A stretch of DNA of 64,000 nucleotides from positions 1 to 64,000 of the forward strand of contig NZ_FOKF01000026.1 in assembly GCF_900111995.1 (NCBI RefSeq), in the 5' to 3' direction. The notes below the pieces were generated by a model. It did no database searches. It had not been told where the DNA came from and saw only the letters and a list, made by a program, of their open reading frames with translations. This DNA is from Collimonas sp. OK607 (GTDB taxonomy: Bacteria > Pseudomonadota > Gammaproteobacteria > Burkholderiales > Burkholderiaceae_D). Positions 45,030 to 53,906 of the stretch are shown piece by piece; positions within the stretch are counted from its first letter, which is position 1, and every line of letters begins with the position of its first letter. The position numbers and the translations under genes are program-made.

Positions 45030-45941
45030 TTATGCGGGCACAGTTGCCAGCGACAATTTACCGGTCAGCATTTCCTGTGCAAACATTTCGGCGGTGCGAG
45101 CGGCGGCGGCGGTCATGATGTCGAGGTTGCCAGCATACTTTGGCAGGAAATCACCGAGTCCTTCGACTTCCATGAAAATCGATATGCGCTTGCCATCGAA
45201 AACAGGACCGTTTTTCAGCTTGTAGCCGGGCACGTATTTTTGCACTTCAGCCAGCATGCGGTGTACCGATTCTGTGATCGCTTGCTGATCGGGTTCGTCT
45301 TCGGTCAGGCAGTGGATGGTGTCGCGCATGATCAGCGGCGGCTCGGCTGGATTGATAATGATGATCGCCTTTCCTTCTTTGGCGCCGCCGACCTGCTCCA
45401 CCGCTTTGGCAGTGGTCTGGGTGAATTCATCAATGTTTTTGCGGGTGCCCGGGCCGACCGAGCGCGACGACACGGTGGCGACGATTTCACCGTAAACCAC
45501 CGGCTGCACCCGCGATACCGCATACACCATCGGGATGGTCGCCTGGCCGCCGCAAGTGACCATGTTGACGTTCATTTCACGCTTGCCTACCTGTTCCGGC
45601 AGATTTACCGGGGGCACGCAAAAAGGCCCGATTGCCGCTGGCGTCAGGTCAATCATTAGTACCCCGAGTTCATTGAGCTTACGCGAATTTTCTGCGTGCA
45701 CATAGGCAGAGGTCGCATCGAATGCGATGCGGATATCGTCAGCCTTCACATGCGGCAGCAAGCCATCGACACCATCGGCGGTGACTTTCAGTCCCATGTC
45801 GCGCGCACGCGCCAGCCCTTCTGAATTAGGGTCAATGCCGACCATCCAGACCGGCTTCAGATAGGGACTGCGGCTCAGTTTATACAATAGATCGGTGCCA
45901 ATATTGCCGGGGCCGATCAGTGCGCATTTTATTTTTTCCAT
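45030..45941 (-). CDS. dmpF: acetaldehyde dehydrogenase (acylating)
   Basis: A 303-residue enzyme that turns acetaldehyde and CoA into acetyl-CoA. [17 protein letters not shown] is the NAD loop and Cys130 ([12 protein letters not shown]) the catalytic Cys. The start is 45,941; the open frame runs much further upstream antisense through the hydratase gene and should be cut. It partners the aldolase. The last residues [12 protein letters not shown] are typical. Confidence 0.94.
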   Translation of the reverse strand: MEKIKCALIGPGNIGTDLLYKLSRSPYLKPVWMVGIDPNSEGLARARDMGLKVTADGVDGLLPHVKADDIRIAFDATSAYVHAENSRKLNELGVLMIDLTPAAIGPFCVPPVNLPEQVGKREMNVNMVTCGGQATIPMVYAVSRVQPVVYGEIVATVSSRSVGPGTRKNIDEFTQTTAKAVEQVGGAKEGKAIIIINPAEPPLIMRDTIHCLTEDEPDQQAITESVHRMLAEVQKYVPGYKLKNGPVFDGKRISIFMEVEGLGDFLPKYAGNLDIMTAAAARTAEMFAQEMLTGKLSLATVPA

Positions 45942-45970
45942 AATTGCATCCTTCAAATCGTTGGTCAGAG

Positions 45971-46756
45971 TTAATTGAAACGCACCGCGACAGAACCGAT
46001 GCCGCCAATGGTTACTCGCATCTGGTCGCCAGCCTGCACCGGCACCAGCGCGCTCAGGGCCCCGGACAGGATTACTTCGCCAGCTTTCAATCCCAAACCG
46101 AGGCGGCCCAGCGTATTGGCCAGCCACGCCACTGCGGTAAGTGGCGAGCCGAGCGCTGCAGCACCGGCACCGGTGCCGACGATCACACCATTTTTTTCCA
46201 CTACCATGCCGCAATGGACAAAGTCGACTTGATTGGGATCGACCGGGGTGTTGCCAAGTACAAAAGCAGCCGATGAGGCATTGTCGGCAACCGTGTCCTG
46301 AATCCGAATCTTCCAATCACGAATGCGTGAGTCAACGATTTCAAAACACGGCACCACATAGGCAGTAGCAGCCAGCACATCCAGGTTGGTGATGCCAGGT
46401 CCGGCTAGATCTCGCTTAAGGATGAAGGCGATTTCTCCCTCTGCGCGCGGCGCGATCATGGCCGATGCCGGGACAGTGGCACCACTGTCGTAGGCCATCG
46501 CCGAGGTCAGATGACCAAAGTCGGGCTGGTCGACGCCGAGCATGGTTTGCACGGCGACCGAGGTCAGGCCGATTTTCTTGCCCACCACGCGCTCGCCCAT
46601 TGCCAGGCGGCGGCCGATCATATGCAACTGGATCTGGTAGGCATCCTCGAGGCTCAGTTCCGGGAAGCGCTCGGTGAGTGGTGCCACCGGCAGACGCTTG
46701 ATCAAGGCTTCATATAACTCGTCGCCGAGGGTGACAGACATGTTTGGATTGTTCAT
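45971..46756 (-). CDS. dmpE: 2-oxopent-4-enoate hydratase
   Basis: A 261-residue FAH-superfamily hydratase adding water to 2-oxopent-4-enoate. [36 protein letters not shown] (metal-binding E-x-E) and [20 protein letters not shown] are family blocks. It has the DmpE/MhpD-like long N-terminus. It lies 29 bp before the acetaldehyde dehydrogenase gene and is a paralogue of the decarboxylase at the operon end; the two normally form one complex. Confidence 0.9.
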   Translation of the reverse strand: MNNPNMSVTLGDELYEALIKRLPVAPLTERFPELSLEDAYQIQLHMIGRRLAMGERVVGKKIGLTSVAVQTMLGVDQPDFGHLTSAMAYDSGATVPASAMIAPRAEGEIAFILKRDLAGPGITNLDVLAATAYVVPCFEIVDSRIRDWKIRIQDTVADNASSAAFVLGNTPVDPNQVDFVHCGMVVEKNGVIVGTGAGAAALGSPLTAVAWLANTLGRLGLGLKAGEVILSGALSALVPVQAGDQMRVTIGGIGSVAVRFN

Positions 46757-46798
46757 GAGTCGTTTCTCGAAATGGTTGCAATAAAAATCATAGACAGC

Positions 46799-47014
46799 TT
46801 ATTCCTTAGACAATTGGGGGTTGGGCGCTGCCGAATCACTCTTGAGCGCGTCGCCGACCGCGAAACGGGAAGGCGGCACTTCGCAGAGCATGACGCGCAC
46901 GGATGCCAGGGGTGCGCCCAGCGTGCTGGACACCGTGCGTGCGACCTCCTTGATGCAACGCTCCACGGCTTCATTGGGCCTTCCTTCTACCAGTGTAATT
47001 TGAACGATCGGCAT
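46799..47014 (-). CDS. dmpI: 4-oxalocrotonate tautomerase
   Basis: A 71-residue classical pathway tautomerase, starting at 47,014 so that Pro-1 is exposed (MPIVQITLVEGRPNE). In mature numbering it keeps Pro1, Arg11, Arg39 (SVRVML) and Phe50 (SRFAVGD), all four residues of the DmpI/XylH active site. This separates it from the Lys11 subfamily found three times elsewhere in the window. It converts 2-hydroxymuconate to 2-oxo-3-hexenedioate, the substrate of the decarboxylase in the same operon. The C-terminal tail is a few residues longer than usual. Confidence 0.92.
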   Translation of the reverse strand: MPIVQITLVEGRPNEAVERCIKEVARTVSSTLGAPLASVRVMLCEVPPSRFAVGDALKSDSAAPNPQLSKE

Positions 47015-47078
47015 GGCGATTCCTTTCACGATTAACAATTAGACATATAGGCGATGACGGACAGGCAGGCGACGGTCA

Positions 47079-48338
47079 TTACTCTAGTTCCTGGCCTTTG
47101 GTTTCAGGCAAGAAAAAGAACACCAGAATCGCGGCTAGCAAGAAAAATGCGGAGGTCATTCCAAGTGCGCTGCCAACGCCGTAATTTCCCGACAAGAAGC
47201 CGACCATCATGGGCGCCAGCGCACTCGCGGCGCGGCCCGTGTTGTATATGAAGCCCTGCGCCGTAGCGCGGATCGATGTCGGGAACAATTCGGCGAAGGT
47301 GGGCGCAAAACCGCTATAGAAACCCGTGCCGAAAAAGGCAACGACCGGCCCTAACCCCAGCAGCATCAACGGTGATTTCACCATGGTATAGAGCGGCACC
47401 AGGATGGCTGCGCAAATAAAGAACAGGATGAAGGCTTTTTTGCGGCCCGCAAGATCTGCCACATAGCCAAAGGCAACAAAGCCGATGGCAGCGCCCACTT
47501 GCATGACGACTACCCAAGTGGTTGATTTTATTAGGCTGAAACCGGCCCCGCCTTCGCTCACAGGCGTGCCCAGATAGGTTGGAATCCAAGTGAACAAACC
47601 CCAGTAGCCACACATGGCGGCGGCGGTGAAGGCTAGCCCGATGATCGTATTTCTGCGATGGATGCCAAACAATGCGCCTACGGTTTCGCTAAAAGAAAGG
47701 CGTTTCTTTTGATTTTTCCAGATTTCTGGTTCCGATACATGACGACGTATCCATAGGCCAAACAGGGCGGGAATCAGGCCGACTGCAAACACCCAGCGCC
47801 ATCCGAGCAACGGCAGCACGATTGCGGCAACGATCGCAGCCAATGCATAACCGGACGCAAAGGCACTCTGGACCCAGGCCATGACTTTGCCGCGATGCTG
47901 TGCTGGCCACGTTTCGGTAATTAAGGCTGCGCCAGCCGACCATTCACCCCCGACGCCCAAACCGACCAAGACGCGAAACGCGATCAACTGCGTGAGCGAC
48001 TCGGAAAAACCACACAGTGCTGTACCGACCGAGTAACAGATAATGCTCAGCACCATCGATTTGGCGCGGCCTATGCGGTCGGCCAGAAAGCCAAAAACCA
48101 GACCACCGAAGGCACTCGCTATCAGCGTAGCGGAAGCCACCATGCCCGCCATTCCTTTATTGAAGCCAAGATCCCTCCCAACATACGCAATGATCATCGC
48201 AAACAACATCAAATCCATGATGTCGAGCATCCAGCCTATATAACACGACCAGAAGGACTTCCATTGTTCCTTGGAAGCCCCTCGATGCCATGGGGTGGAC
48301 TTTGCTTGCTGCATTATTTGAATAGATTGATTCACCAT
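47079..48338 (-). CDS. MFS metabolite:H+ symporter
   Basis: A 419-residue, 12-segment transporter starting at 48,338 behind agaaagag. FGFLADRIGRAKSMVLSI is the motif-A loop between segments 2 and 3, and GYVADLAGRKKAFILFF the equivalent one after segment 8. FRVLVGLGVGGEWSAGAAL is typical of the metabolite/aromatic-acid:H+ symporter groups. It heads the meta-pathway operon, so it likely imports the aromatic or ring-cleaved acid that this operon degrades. It is divergent from the cupin gene across the operator cluster. Confidence 0.9.
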   Translation of the reverse strand: MVNQSIQIMQQAKSTPWHRGASKEQWKSFWSCYIGWMLDIMDLMLFAMIIAYVGRDLGFNKGMAGMVASATLIASAFGGLVFGFLADRIGRAKSMVLSIICYSVGTALCGFSESLTQLIAFRVLVGLGVGGEWSAGAALITETWPAQHRGKVMAWVQSAFASGYALAAIVAAIVLPLLGWRWVFAVGLIPALFGLWIRRHVSEPEIWKNQKKRLSFSETVGALFGIHRRNTIIGLAFTAAAMCGYWGLFTWIPTYLGTPVSEGGAGFSLIKSTTWVVVMQVGAAIGFVAFGYVADLAGRKKAFILFFICAAILVPLYTMVKSPLMLLGLGPVVAFFGTGFYSGFAPTFAELFPTSIRATAQGFIYNTGRAASALAPMMVGFLSGNYGVGSALGMTSAFFLLAAILVFFFLPETKGQELE

Positions 48339-48379
48339 TAGTCTCTTTCTGAATTTCACATCTTTGATATTGGGATCGA

Positions 48380-48525
48380 ATATCGATGTTGTTCGGTTAT
48401 TTTAGTATCGATATAGAAGACACCCGTATCGATTACATTTGCCACTGTCGCAGTCTATTCAATTTTTTTTCAGTTTGCAAACAATTTGTATCTATAATAG
48501 ATACACTTGTCTTTTTCATCGATAC
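48380..48525. promoter_or_regulatory. operator-like repeat cluster in divergent promoter
   Basis: Between the transporter and cupin genes, TATCGAT occurs at 48,381-48,387, and GTATCGAT at 48,405-48,412 and 48,426-48,433 (21 bp apart, two helical turns). Its inverse ATCGATAC is at 48,518-48,525. A 17-bp palindrome, GTATCTATAATAGATAC, lies at 48,488-48,504. This density is typical of IclR-type operator regions, and an IclR gene lies 1 kb away. Confidence 0.6.
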
Positions 48526-48654
48526 AACATTAAAATGAGCATCGTCGCCAAAACGCAGGGCTCAGACAGTCTCATCAATACAGTTGGACTTGCCGGCGAA
48601 GCGACTAAAGCGGTCGCATTCTCAATCTTGCAAAATAAATAATAGGGGTCAGGT

Positions 48655-49326
48655 ATGAGTAGTTATCTTCTTCGTCTGTATCAAGACATATTGCCGGCAG
48701 ACAATGCGCCCGTCTATTTGCCAATGGGCGCGCGCTCGATCTATGTGGTTGACGGCAACGTTACGGTCGAACTACCGGATTGCGGTCAGCATCATGCGCA
48801 AGGTTCGGCCTGGGTTGGGCAAGACGCAATTACACTACTCACCGGTCCGGAAGGCGCGCGGCTGTGGCGCTGGGAACTACTGGCGCGGCATGCTTCAAGC
48901 AGTGGCGAACTGCACGCAGCGCCTGGGACAGAATCAAGTTGCAAGTTATCAGCAGAAGTCGAACTCGATAACGGCTTCGAATGGTTGATGCGCATTGATC
49001 GCGTTGGCTTTCCGATGGGTGGTATTGCCTTCACCCATGTGCATCAAGGGCCGGGTATCCGCTGCTGTCTGAACGGCGAGATCACTATCGAAACTGAAGG
49101 GCAAACCAATGTCTTCAAGCCGGGTGAAGCTTGGCTTGAACGCGGTCGCTATCCCGTATATGCGCCGACTACCGAGGAGTGCGAAACCGAATTCATTCGC
49201 TGCCTGATCCTGCCGCGTGCATGTAAGGGCCGCAGTTCAATCCGCTACGTACTGGCAGAAGATGCTGCAAAGCCTAAGCGGCAGCGCTACCACGTATTTA
49301 GCGAGCGCTATATTGACTTACCATGA
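48655..49326 (+). CDS. cupin-domain protein
   Basis: A 223-residue protein with two small-barrel regions: RSIYVVDGNVTVELPDCGQH near 30 and the better conserved FTHVHQGPGIRCCLNGEITI near 125 (His-x-His then Gly-x5-G spacing as in cupin motif 1), with EAWLERGRYPVYAPTTEECE as motif 2. A GGGGTC ribosome-like site precedes the ATG. It is divergent from the meta-pathway operon. It might bind or oxidise a pathway compound, or simply stabilise a metal-bound substrate; no catalytic assignment is justified. Confidence 0.8.
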   Translation: MSSYLLRLYQDILPADNAPVYLPMGARSIYVVDGNVTVELPDCGQHHAQGSAWVGQDAITLLTGPEGARLWRWELLARHASSSGELHAAPGTESSCKLSAEVELDNGFEWLMRIDRVGFPMGGIAFTHVHQGPGIRCCLNGEITIETEGQTNVFKPGEAWLERGRYPVYAPTTEECETEFIRCLILPRACKGRSSIRYVLAEDAAKPKRQRYHVFSERYIDLP

Positions 49327-49516
49327 GGCAAACCGGGGGTGTTCACAAGCTGGTCTTCACGTGGGCGGGCCTGCGCAGGCGAAAGGCACCTCTACCGTTG
49401 TTTGATGCAAGAGACGAGGATGCTACAATCTGGGGCGAAAAAACTACCGCATGCCGTACTTTTCTTGCTTAAACCGAATGACCCAAATTGGTTTCCCCTG
49501 CAACTTTTAGTGCGCA

Positions 49517-50371
49517 TTGGATGCCGGTAAAAAACTGCAGAACAACTTCTCGCCACGAACAGGTCTCATCTTGGAACAAGAAATAGAAGCCCCCGAAACT
49601 GAAATCGATGTCGGTCTGCCGACTGCAATCATTTCGTTGCGTATCCTTGAAACGCTCGCCTCGACCAATGAAGAATATGGCATAACCAACCTGGCGCAGA
49701 GTTTAGGTATGCCAAAGGCGCGGGTGCATCGTCATCTGACGGCATTAAAAAACTATGGCTATGTCACCCAAAACCCCTCTACCAATCGCTATAGCGTAGG
49801 CTGGCGTCTGTATTTGCTGGGGCAAAACCTGGTTAAGCGGTTTCAGGTGGTATCGCTGTCTACAAAAATTCGGGAGGATTTGCGTGACAAGGTGGGTCAG
49901 GCCGTCGTTATCTCGACGTACACGGAAGATGAGGTCATTGTCCTCAACGTTGTTCTTGGCAAAAACCCGTTGGAAATTTTATTGCGGCCCGGTGCCAATT
50001 TCAGCCTCAATTCTGCTGCGCAAGGCAAGGTCGTCCTCGCTTTCGGGCCAGAGTCGATTCTCAAGCAAACGCTGGACCGCACTCTGCTGCCAGATACCAG
50101 TCATACCATCACTGACCCGGACAGACTGCAAGCGGAGATAGAACAGGTGCGCAAACAAGGCTGGGCCGATGCACCGGAAGAACTTTTTTTAGGGGTAAAT
50201 GCCATCGCCGCACCGATTTTCATGGCCGATGGGACCTTGTTCGGTACGCTGGCAGTGACAGGATCGATTCATTATCTGCCGGTGCAACCCGCGACCGACA
50301 CCGTCAGCGCATTACTGGAGGCAGCGGCAAAAATCTCAACTATTTTAGGGTATACGCCGTCATCGCCGTGA
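49517..50371 (+). CDS. IclR-family regulator of the meta-pathway region
   Basis: A 284-residue IclR protein. Winged helix: ISLRILETLASTNEEYGITN, LAQSLGMPKARVHRHLTALK. Effector domain: VNAIAAPIFMADGTLFGTLA. No ATG is available in the frame; TTG at 49,517 or 49,571 must be used, and neither has a good ribosome site, so the true start is uncertain. It lies 190 bp after the cupin gene, and the palindromes at 48,380-48,525 are its likely targets. Aromatic-acid sensing is common in this family (PcaU, PobR type). Confidence 0.88.
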   Translation: MDAGKKLQNNFSPRTGLILEQEIEAPETEIDVGLPTAIISLRILETLASTNEEYGITNLAQSLGMPKARVHRHLTALKNYGYVTQNPSTNRYSVGWRLYLLGQNLVKRFQVVSLSTKIREDLRDKVGQAVVISTYTEDEVIVLNVVLGKNPLEILLRPGANFSLNSAAQGKVVLAFGPESILKQTLDRTLLPDTSHTITDPDRLQAEIEQVRKQGWADAPEELFLGVNAIAAPIFMADGTLFGTLAVTGSIHYLPVQPATDTVSALLEAAAKISTILGYTPSSP

Positions 50372-50572
50372 CACGGATCTCGCAAAGGCGTCAACCGAAG
50401 TACAAAAAGGAGAGCCAGATGGCTCTTCGCCCCCCCTAACCAGGCGCTTCCTGTATTTCAAGCAGATAGTTGATAAGGTCTGCAAACATGGCCGAAAAGT
50501 CATCATCTTGTTTGCTAGCTTACACCCCTAATCCACAAGTGAAAATGCCGCTCAGCTTTCTTAACTGAACGG

Positions 50573-50662
50573 GACTATGGTACCGACCCGAATTACACCT
50601 ACATCGTCTTTGACGTCATAGGACCGTCCGATTGGGCAGGCGCCAGAAAAATGTATGTGTAA
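50573..50662 (+). pseudogene. tautomerase C-terminal remnant (copy 3)
   Basis: Thirty codons read DYGTDPNYTYIVFDVIGPSD then WAGARKMYV before a TAA. They correspond to GTDPSYIYVVFEDVKPSDWA at the end of the tautomerase at 30,666. The N-terminal half with Pro-1 is missing. Confidence 0.85.
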
Positions 50663-50675
50663 CTATTTGCTCTGG

Positions 50676-50740
50676 AGGCCATATGAGCGTTACGCGGATT
50701 CCGATGCGCTTACAATGAATGCCGCAGGCGGGCCATTAGG
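50676..50740 (+). pseudogene. ABM-type monooxygenase remnant
   Basis: Right behind the tautomerase remnant, the short segment PYERYADSDALTMNA resembles IYERYRDSEAFVTHV of the quinol-monooxygenase-like protein at 30,838. Gene order and spacing to the tautomerase piece agree. Only about 20 residues are recognisable. Confidence 0.5.
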
Positions 50741-50850
50741 CTGTTTTTCGTCGTTCCGACTCCAACAGTCCCGACCGCATCAGGCGAGATGGCCGACACG
50801 CGGGAATTCTTCGTTCCCATATGTCAGCGCCAGTTTTTTGGATGACATCT

Positions 50851-51765
50851 CTAAGTACCGTCATGGCAGTGCCATGATGCTCCATGTTCGGCAAAACGGG
50901 CCGTCAAAAACTCAATGAGTGCACGCACTTTGGGCGAGACATGTTTACGCGTGGGATAGACCGCATAGATACCCAACTCGATTGACTGATACTCCGGCAT
51001 CAACTCAACCAAGGTGCCGTCTGACAAATCCTTTCCGACCAGGAAAGTGGGCTGCAAGATCACGCCCTGATGTGACAATGCCACGGCCCGACAGGTATCA
51101 CCATTATTGGTATGGATACCCGGGTTGGTCTTGACGCTCACCGGGCCCTCTGGCCCGTTAAACCGCCATTCGTCTTTGGTTGACCAATAGCTGTAGGAAA
51201 TGACCGAGTGCTGCACCAAATCGGCTGGATGCGTGGGCACTCCGTGTTGCTCTAGATAGGCCGGCGATGCGCAGAGCACCATTCGGGTGGTTGCCAGTCG
51301 CTTACTTACCAAAGTTGAGCTTTCCAGCGTAGCAATGCGGATGGCGACGTCATAGCCTTCCACCAAATCGACCAAGCGATCTGCCAATGTCACGTCCAGT
51401 GTTACTTTTGGATGCTGGGCTTTGAATGCTCCCCATAGCGGCGCCAGATGAAGAATGCCAAAGGTAAATGGCGCGTTGATTCGCAATAAGCCACTTGCGG
51501 CGTCTCTGCGCGAGGTGATTTCATCTTCGGCTTCTTGCAATTCAGCCAGAAGCTCCTTGCTGCGGGCATAAAAGACTTGCCCTTCATCAGTCAAAGATAG
51601 CCGCCGCGTTGTGCGGTGCAGTAGCCTTACTCCCAAGCGGGCTTCCATGTCGACCACGTATCGCGATACTGCGGCTTTGGACATATCCAAAGCGTCTGCC
51701 GCCTTGACAAAGCTGCCGGCATCGACCACCGCATTAAAAGTCTGCATTTCAAGGAATCGGTCCAC
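50851..51765 (-). CDS. LysR-family regulator, divergent from dioxygenase module 2
   Basis: A 304-residue LysR protein. HTH: MQTFNAVVDAGSFVKAADAL, DMSKAAVSRYVVDMEARLGV, LLHRTTRRLSLTDEG. Effector domain: LRINAPFTFGILHLAPLWGA and VALSHQGVILQPTFLVGKDL. It is divergent from the F420-type reductase/DoxX/LigB/esterase run (150-bp gap) and is its probable regulator. It is a relative of the LysR protein at 22,835, which faces the sister module. Confidence 0.92.
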   Translation of the reverse strand: MDRFLEMQTFNAVVDAGSFVKAADALDMSKAAVSRYVVDMEARLGVRLLHRTTRRLSLTDEGQVFYARSKELLAELQEAEDEITSRRDAASGLLRINAPFTFGILHLAPLWGAFKAQHPKVTLDVTLADRLVDLVEGYDVAIRIATLESSTLVSKRLATTRMVLCASPAYLEQHGVPTHPADLVQHSVISYSYWSTKDEWRFNGPEGPVSVKTNPGIHTNNGDTCRAVALSHQGVILQPTFLVGKDLSDGTLVELMPEYQSIELGIYAVYPTRKHVSPKVRALIEFLTARFAEHGASWHCHDGT

Positions 51766-51915
51766 TATCTCTCCTGGTGAAACAATAAATCTAAATTTTC
51801 AGTGTTTATCTTCTCTCGAAGAATCAATAAAGTCTATCCCATGCACCGCAAAACATTCCGTTGAGTTGGTGCAGTATCTGCAAACCGACAAATTCAACTA
51901 ACAAAAGGAAGCATC

Positions 51916-52548
51916 ATGAAAGTAACAGTCATCGGCGCCGGCAACATGGGCTCAGCCTTCGTCAAACAACTCACCCGCGCTGGCCACCAAGTTACCGTGA
52001 CAGCCCGCAATCTGGAAAAAGCACAGGCTGTGGCTGCTGCCAACCCAGGCGCTATCGCCGCTGTTGCTGCCAACGCGGCGGTTGCCGCCGACGTAGTCGT
52101 GCTGGCAACCAGCTACGACGATGCCGTTGGTGCGTTGAAGAGCTTGGGCGACTTGTCAGGCAAGGTCGTCATCGATATCACCAACCCATTGACTGCCGAC
52201 TACATGGGATTGACCTTGGGCCACAGTACTTCTGCATCCGAAGAAATCGCCAAGGCCATTCCGGGCGCAGAAGTTGTCAAGGCATTCAACACAGTGTTTG
52301 CACAGGTGCTATCGGACGGCGCTGATTTTGGCAATGGCCAGACCGTCTCCGTGTTTATTGCCAGTGACAGCGAGCGCGCCAAGCAGACCGCCAAGGCACT
52401 GGCCGAGAGCATGGGTTTTGCCACGATGGATGCCGGTGGCCTGAAAAATGCTCGCTACCTGGAACCGGTGGCTGGCTTCAATATTTATCTTGGCTACGGT
52501 GCAGGTCTGGGCACTTCCATTGCGCCCATCTGGATCAAACGCGCTTAA
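51916..52548 (+). CDS. F420H2:NADP oxidoreductase-type reductase, copy 2
   Basis: A 210-residue NADP-binding protein (VTVIGAGNMGSAFVKQLTRA loop; IDITNPLTADYMGLTLGHST; EVVKAFNTVFAQVLSDGAD). An aaaggaag site precedes the ATG. A paralogue of the protein at 31,635, with the same motif order. First gene of module 2, 87 bp before DoxX. F420 is not expected in this kind of organism, so the natural acceptor is open. Confidence 0.88.
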   Translation: MKVTVIGAGNMGSAFVKQLTRAGHQVTVTARNLEKAQAVAAANPGAIAAVAANAAVAADVVVLATSYDDAVGALKSLGDLSGKVVIDITNPLTADYMGLTLGHSTSASEEIAKAIPGAEVVKAFNTVFAQVLSDGADFGNGQTVSVFIASDSERAKQTAKALAESMGFATMDAGGLKNARYLEPVAGFNIYLGYGAGLGTSIAPIWIKRA

Positions 52549-52635
52549 AAAGACAGGATTTCTGCAAGGGCCAAGCCCTGCAGAGATCCCGCCGTATCAA
52601 TCCTTTAGTTCATTTCATTTTTTTGGGAGATCATC

Positions 52636-53046
52636 ATGTCCAAGTCCGTTCAAAATAGCCTCACCCTTGCTTCTCGCCTGCTGTTCGTCGCGCTCTTCCT
52701 TCCCGCAGGTATCGGTAAGCTGACCGGCTTCGCCGGAACCGTCGGCTACATTTCCTCTGTGGGCCTGCCACTTCCCACCCTCGGAGCAGCGTTGGCGCTG
52801 ACCGTTGAAATTTTGGGTAGCCTGGCGCTTCTGGCAGGATTCGGAACACGCTTCGCGGCCTTGGTCCTGGCAGCGTTCACGCTGGTGGCGAGCTTCTTCT
52901 TCCACGCCTATTGGGGAGCGCCTGCTGACCAGGCATACGTCACACAATTGCTATTCTTCAAGAACATCGCAGTGGTCGGCGGCTTGCTGGCGCTGGCTGC
53001 CAATGGTGCCGGTGAATGGAGTGTCGATGCGCGTAGCCAGCGTTAA
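52636..53046 (+). CDS. DoxX-family membrane protein, copy 2
   Basis: A 136-residue protein with four membrane segments (ASRLLFVALFLPAGIGKLTG; LTVEILGSLALLAGFGTRFA; FFKNIAVVGGLLALAANG). A gggag site precedes the ATG. It lies between the F420-type reductase and LigB genes and corresponds to the DoxX gene at 20,780 in module 1. Confidence 0.9.
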   Translation: MSKSVQNSLTLASRLLFVALFLPAGIGKLTGFAGTVGYISSVGLPLPTLGAALALTVEILGSLALLAGFGTRFAALVLAAFTLVASFFFHAYWGAPADQAYVTQLLFFKNIAVVGGLLALAANGAGEWSVDARSQR

Positions 53047-53062
53047 TTAAAATAGAAACAAC

Positions 53063-53881
53063 ATGACATCCACCACTCTAGCGCCGGTATTTTTTATCTC
53101 ACATGGCGCTCCCACCTTTGCCATTGAGCCTGGAGTGCTTGGGCCCCGCCTGCACGAACTGGGCGAGTACCTCCCTGCACTCAAAGCAGTGTTGGTGGTG
53201 TCGCCGCACTGGCAAACACAAGGCGTGACGGTGATGAGCAGCGAACAGCCCGGGACGGTGCACGACTTTGGCGGCTTCCCCGCCAATTTGTACACATTGC
53301 AGTATCCCGCGACCGGTCAGCCGGAACTCGCCAAAGAGGCCGTCAGATTGCTGGCCGCAGCGGGCTTTGCTACTGAATTCGATGCGCATCGCGGACGCGA
53401 TCACGGTGCCTGGATTCCAATGATGCACCTGCTGCCCAAAGCGAATGTTCCGGTGTTTCAGGTATCCATGCCCCACAACTTGAACAGCCTGCAGGCTGTG
53501 AAGCTGGGGCAGGCCCTGGCGCCACTGCGTGAGCTGGGTGTGCTTATCGTCGCGTCCGGCAGCATGACGCACAACCTTTTTGAGTTCCGCCATTTGGGCA
53601 GCGCACCAGCGGCATATGTCAGGGAATTCTCCGCCTGGGTACACACTGCAGTGCTTGCCAAGGCGACAAGTCGGATCATCTGGTATCGCGCCGAAGCACC
53701 GCATGCCGAGAGGGCGCACCCGACGGAAGAGCATTTCCTTCCTCTGTTGGTAGCGCTGGGGGCGCAGAACGATTCCGACACCGTACAAGCCATTGATGGC
53801 GGTATCACCCACGGCGTATTATCCATGGATTCGTTTGTCTGGGGCATGCCACAGCCCGCCGCTGTTTCAGCGGCGCCATAG
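53063..53881 (+). CDS. LigB/DODA-type extradiol ring-cleavage dioxygenase, copy 2
   Basis: A 272-residue class III extradiol dioxygenase with His14 (FISHGAPTF), His49 (VVSPHWQT) and His114 (GRDHGAWIPM), and VHDFGGFPANLY as the DODA-group hallmark. It sits 16 bp after DoxX and 25 bp before the carboxylesterase gene. It is a paralogue of the dioxygenase at 21,946. It should open an o-diphenol (catechol or hydroquinone-type) ring using non-haem metal. Confidence 0.9.
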   Translation: MTSTTLAPVFFISHGAPTFAIEPGVLGPRLHELGEYLPALKAVLVVSPHWQTQGVTVMSSEQPGTVHDFGGFPANLYTLQYPATGQPELAKEAVRLLAAAGFATEFDAHRGRDHGAWIPMMHLLPKANVPVFQVSMPHNLNSLQAVKLGQALAPLRELGVLIVASGSMTHNLFEFRHLGSAPAAYVREFSAWVHTAVLAKATSRIIWYRAEAPHAERAHPTEEHFLPLLVALGAQNDSDTVQAIDGGITHGVLSMDSFVWGMPQPAAVSAAP

Positions 53882-53906
53882 TCTGAACATAGAAAGAAAT
53901 TACAAT

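Noticed and set aside
45942-46316. Upstream extension of the acetaldehyde dehydrogenase frame
   Set aside because: Overlaps the hydratase gene in another frame; residues are shadow-like and the true start [10 protein letters not shown] is clear.
48535-48642. 35-codon frame before the cupin gene
   Set aside because: No ribosome site, no homology recognised; lies in an operator-rich leader.
50411-50426. Hairpin AGAGCC-agat-GGCTCT after the IclR gene
   Set aside because: Followed by a C run rather than T run, so not a convincing rho-independent terminator.
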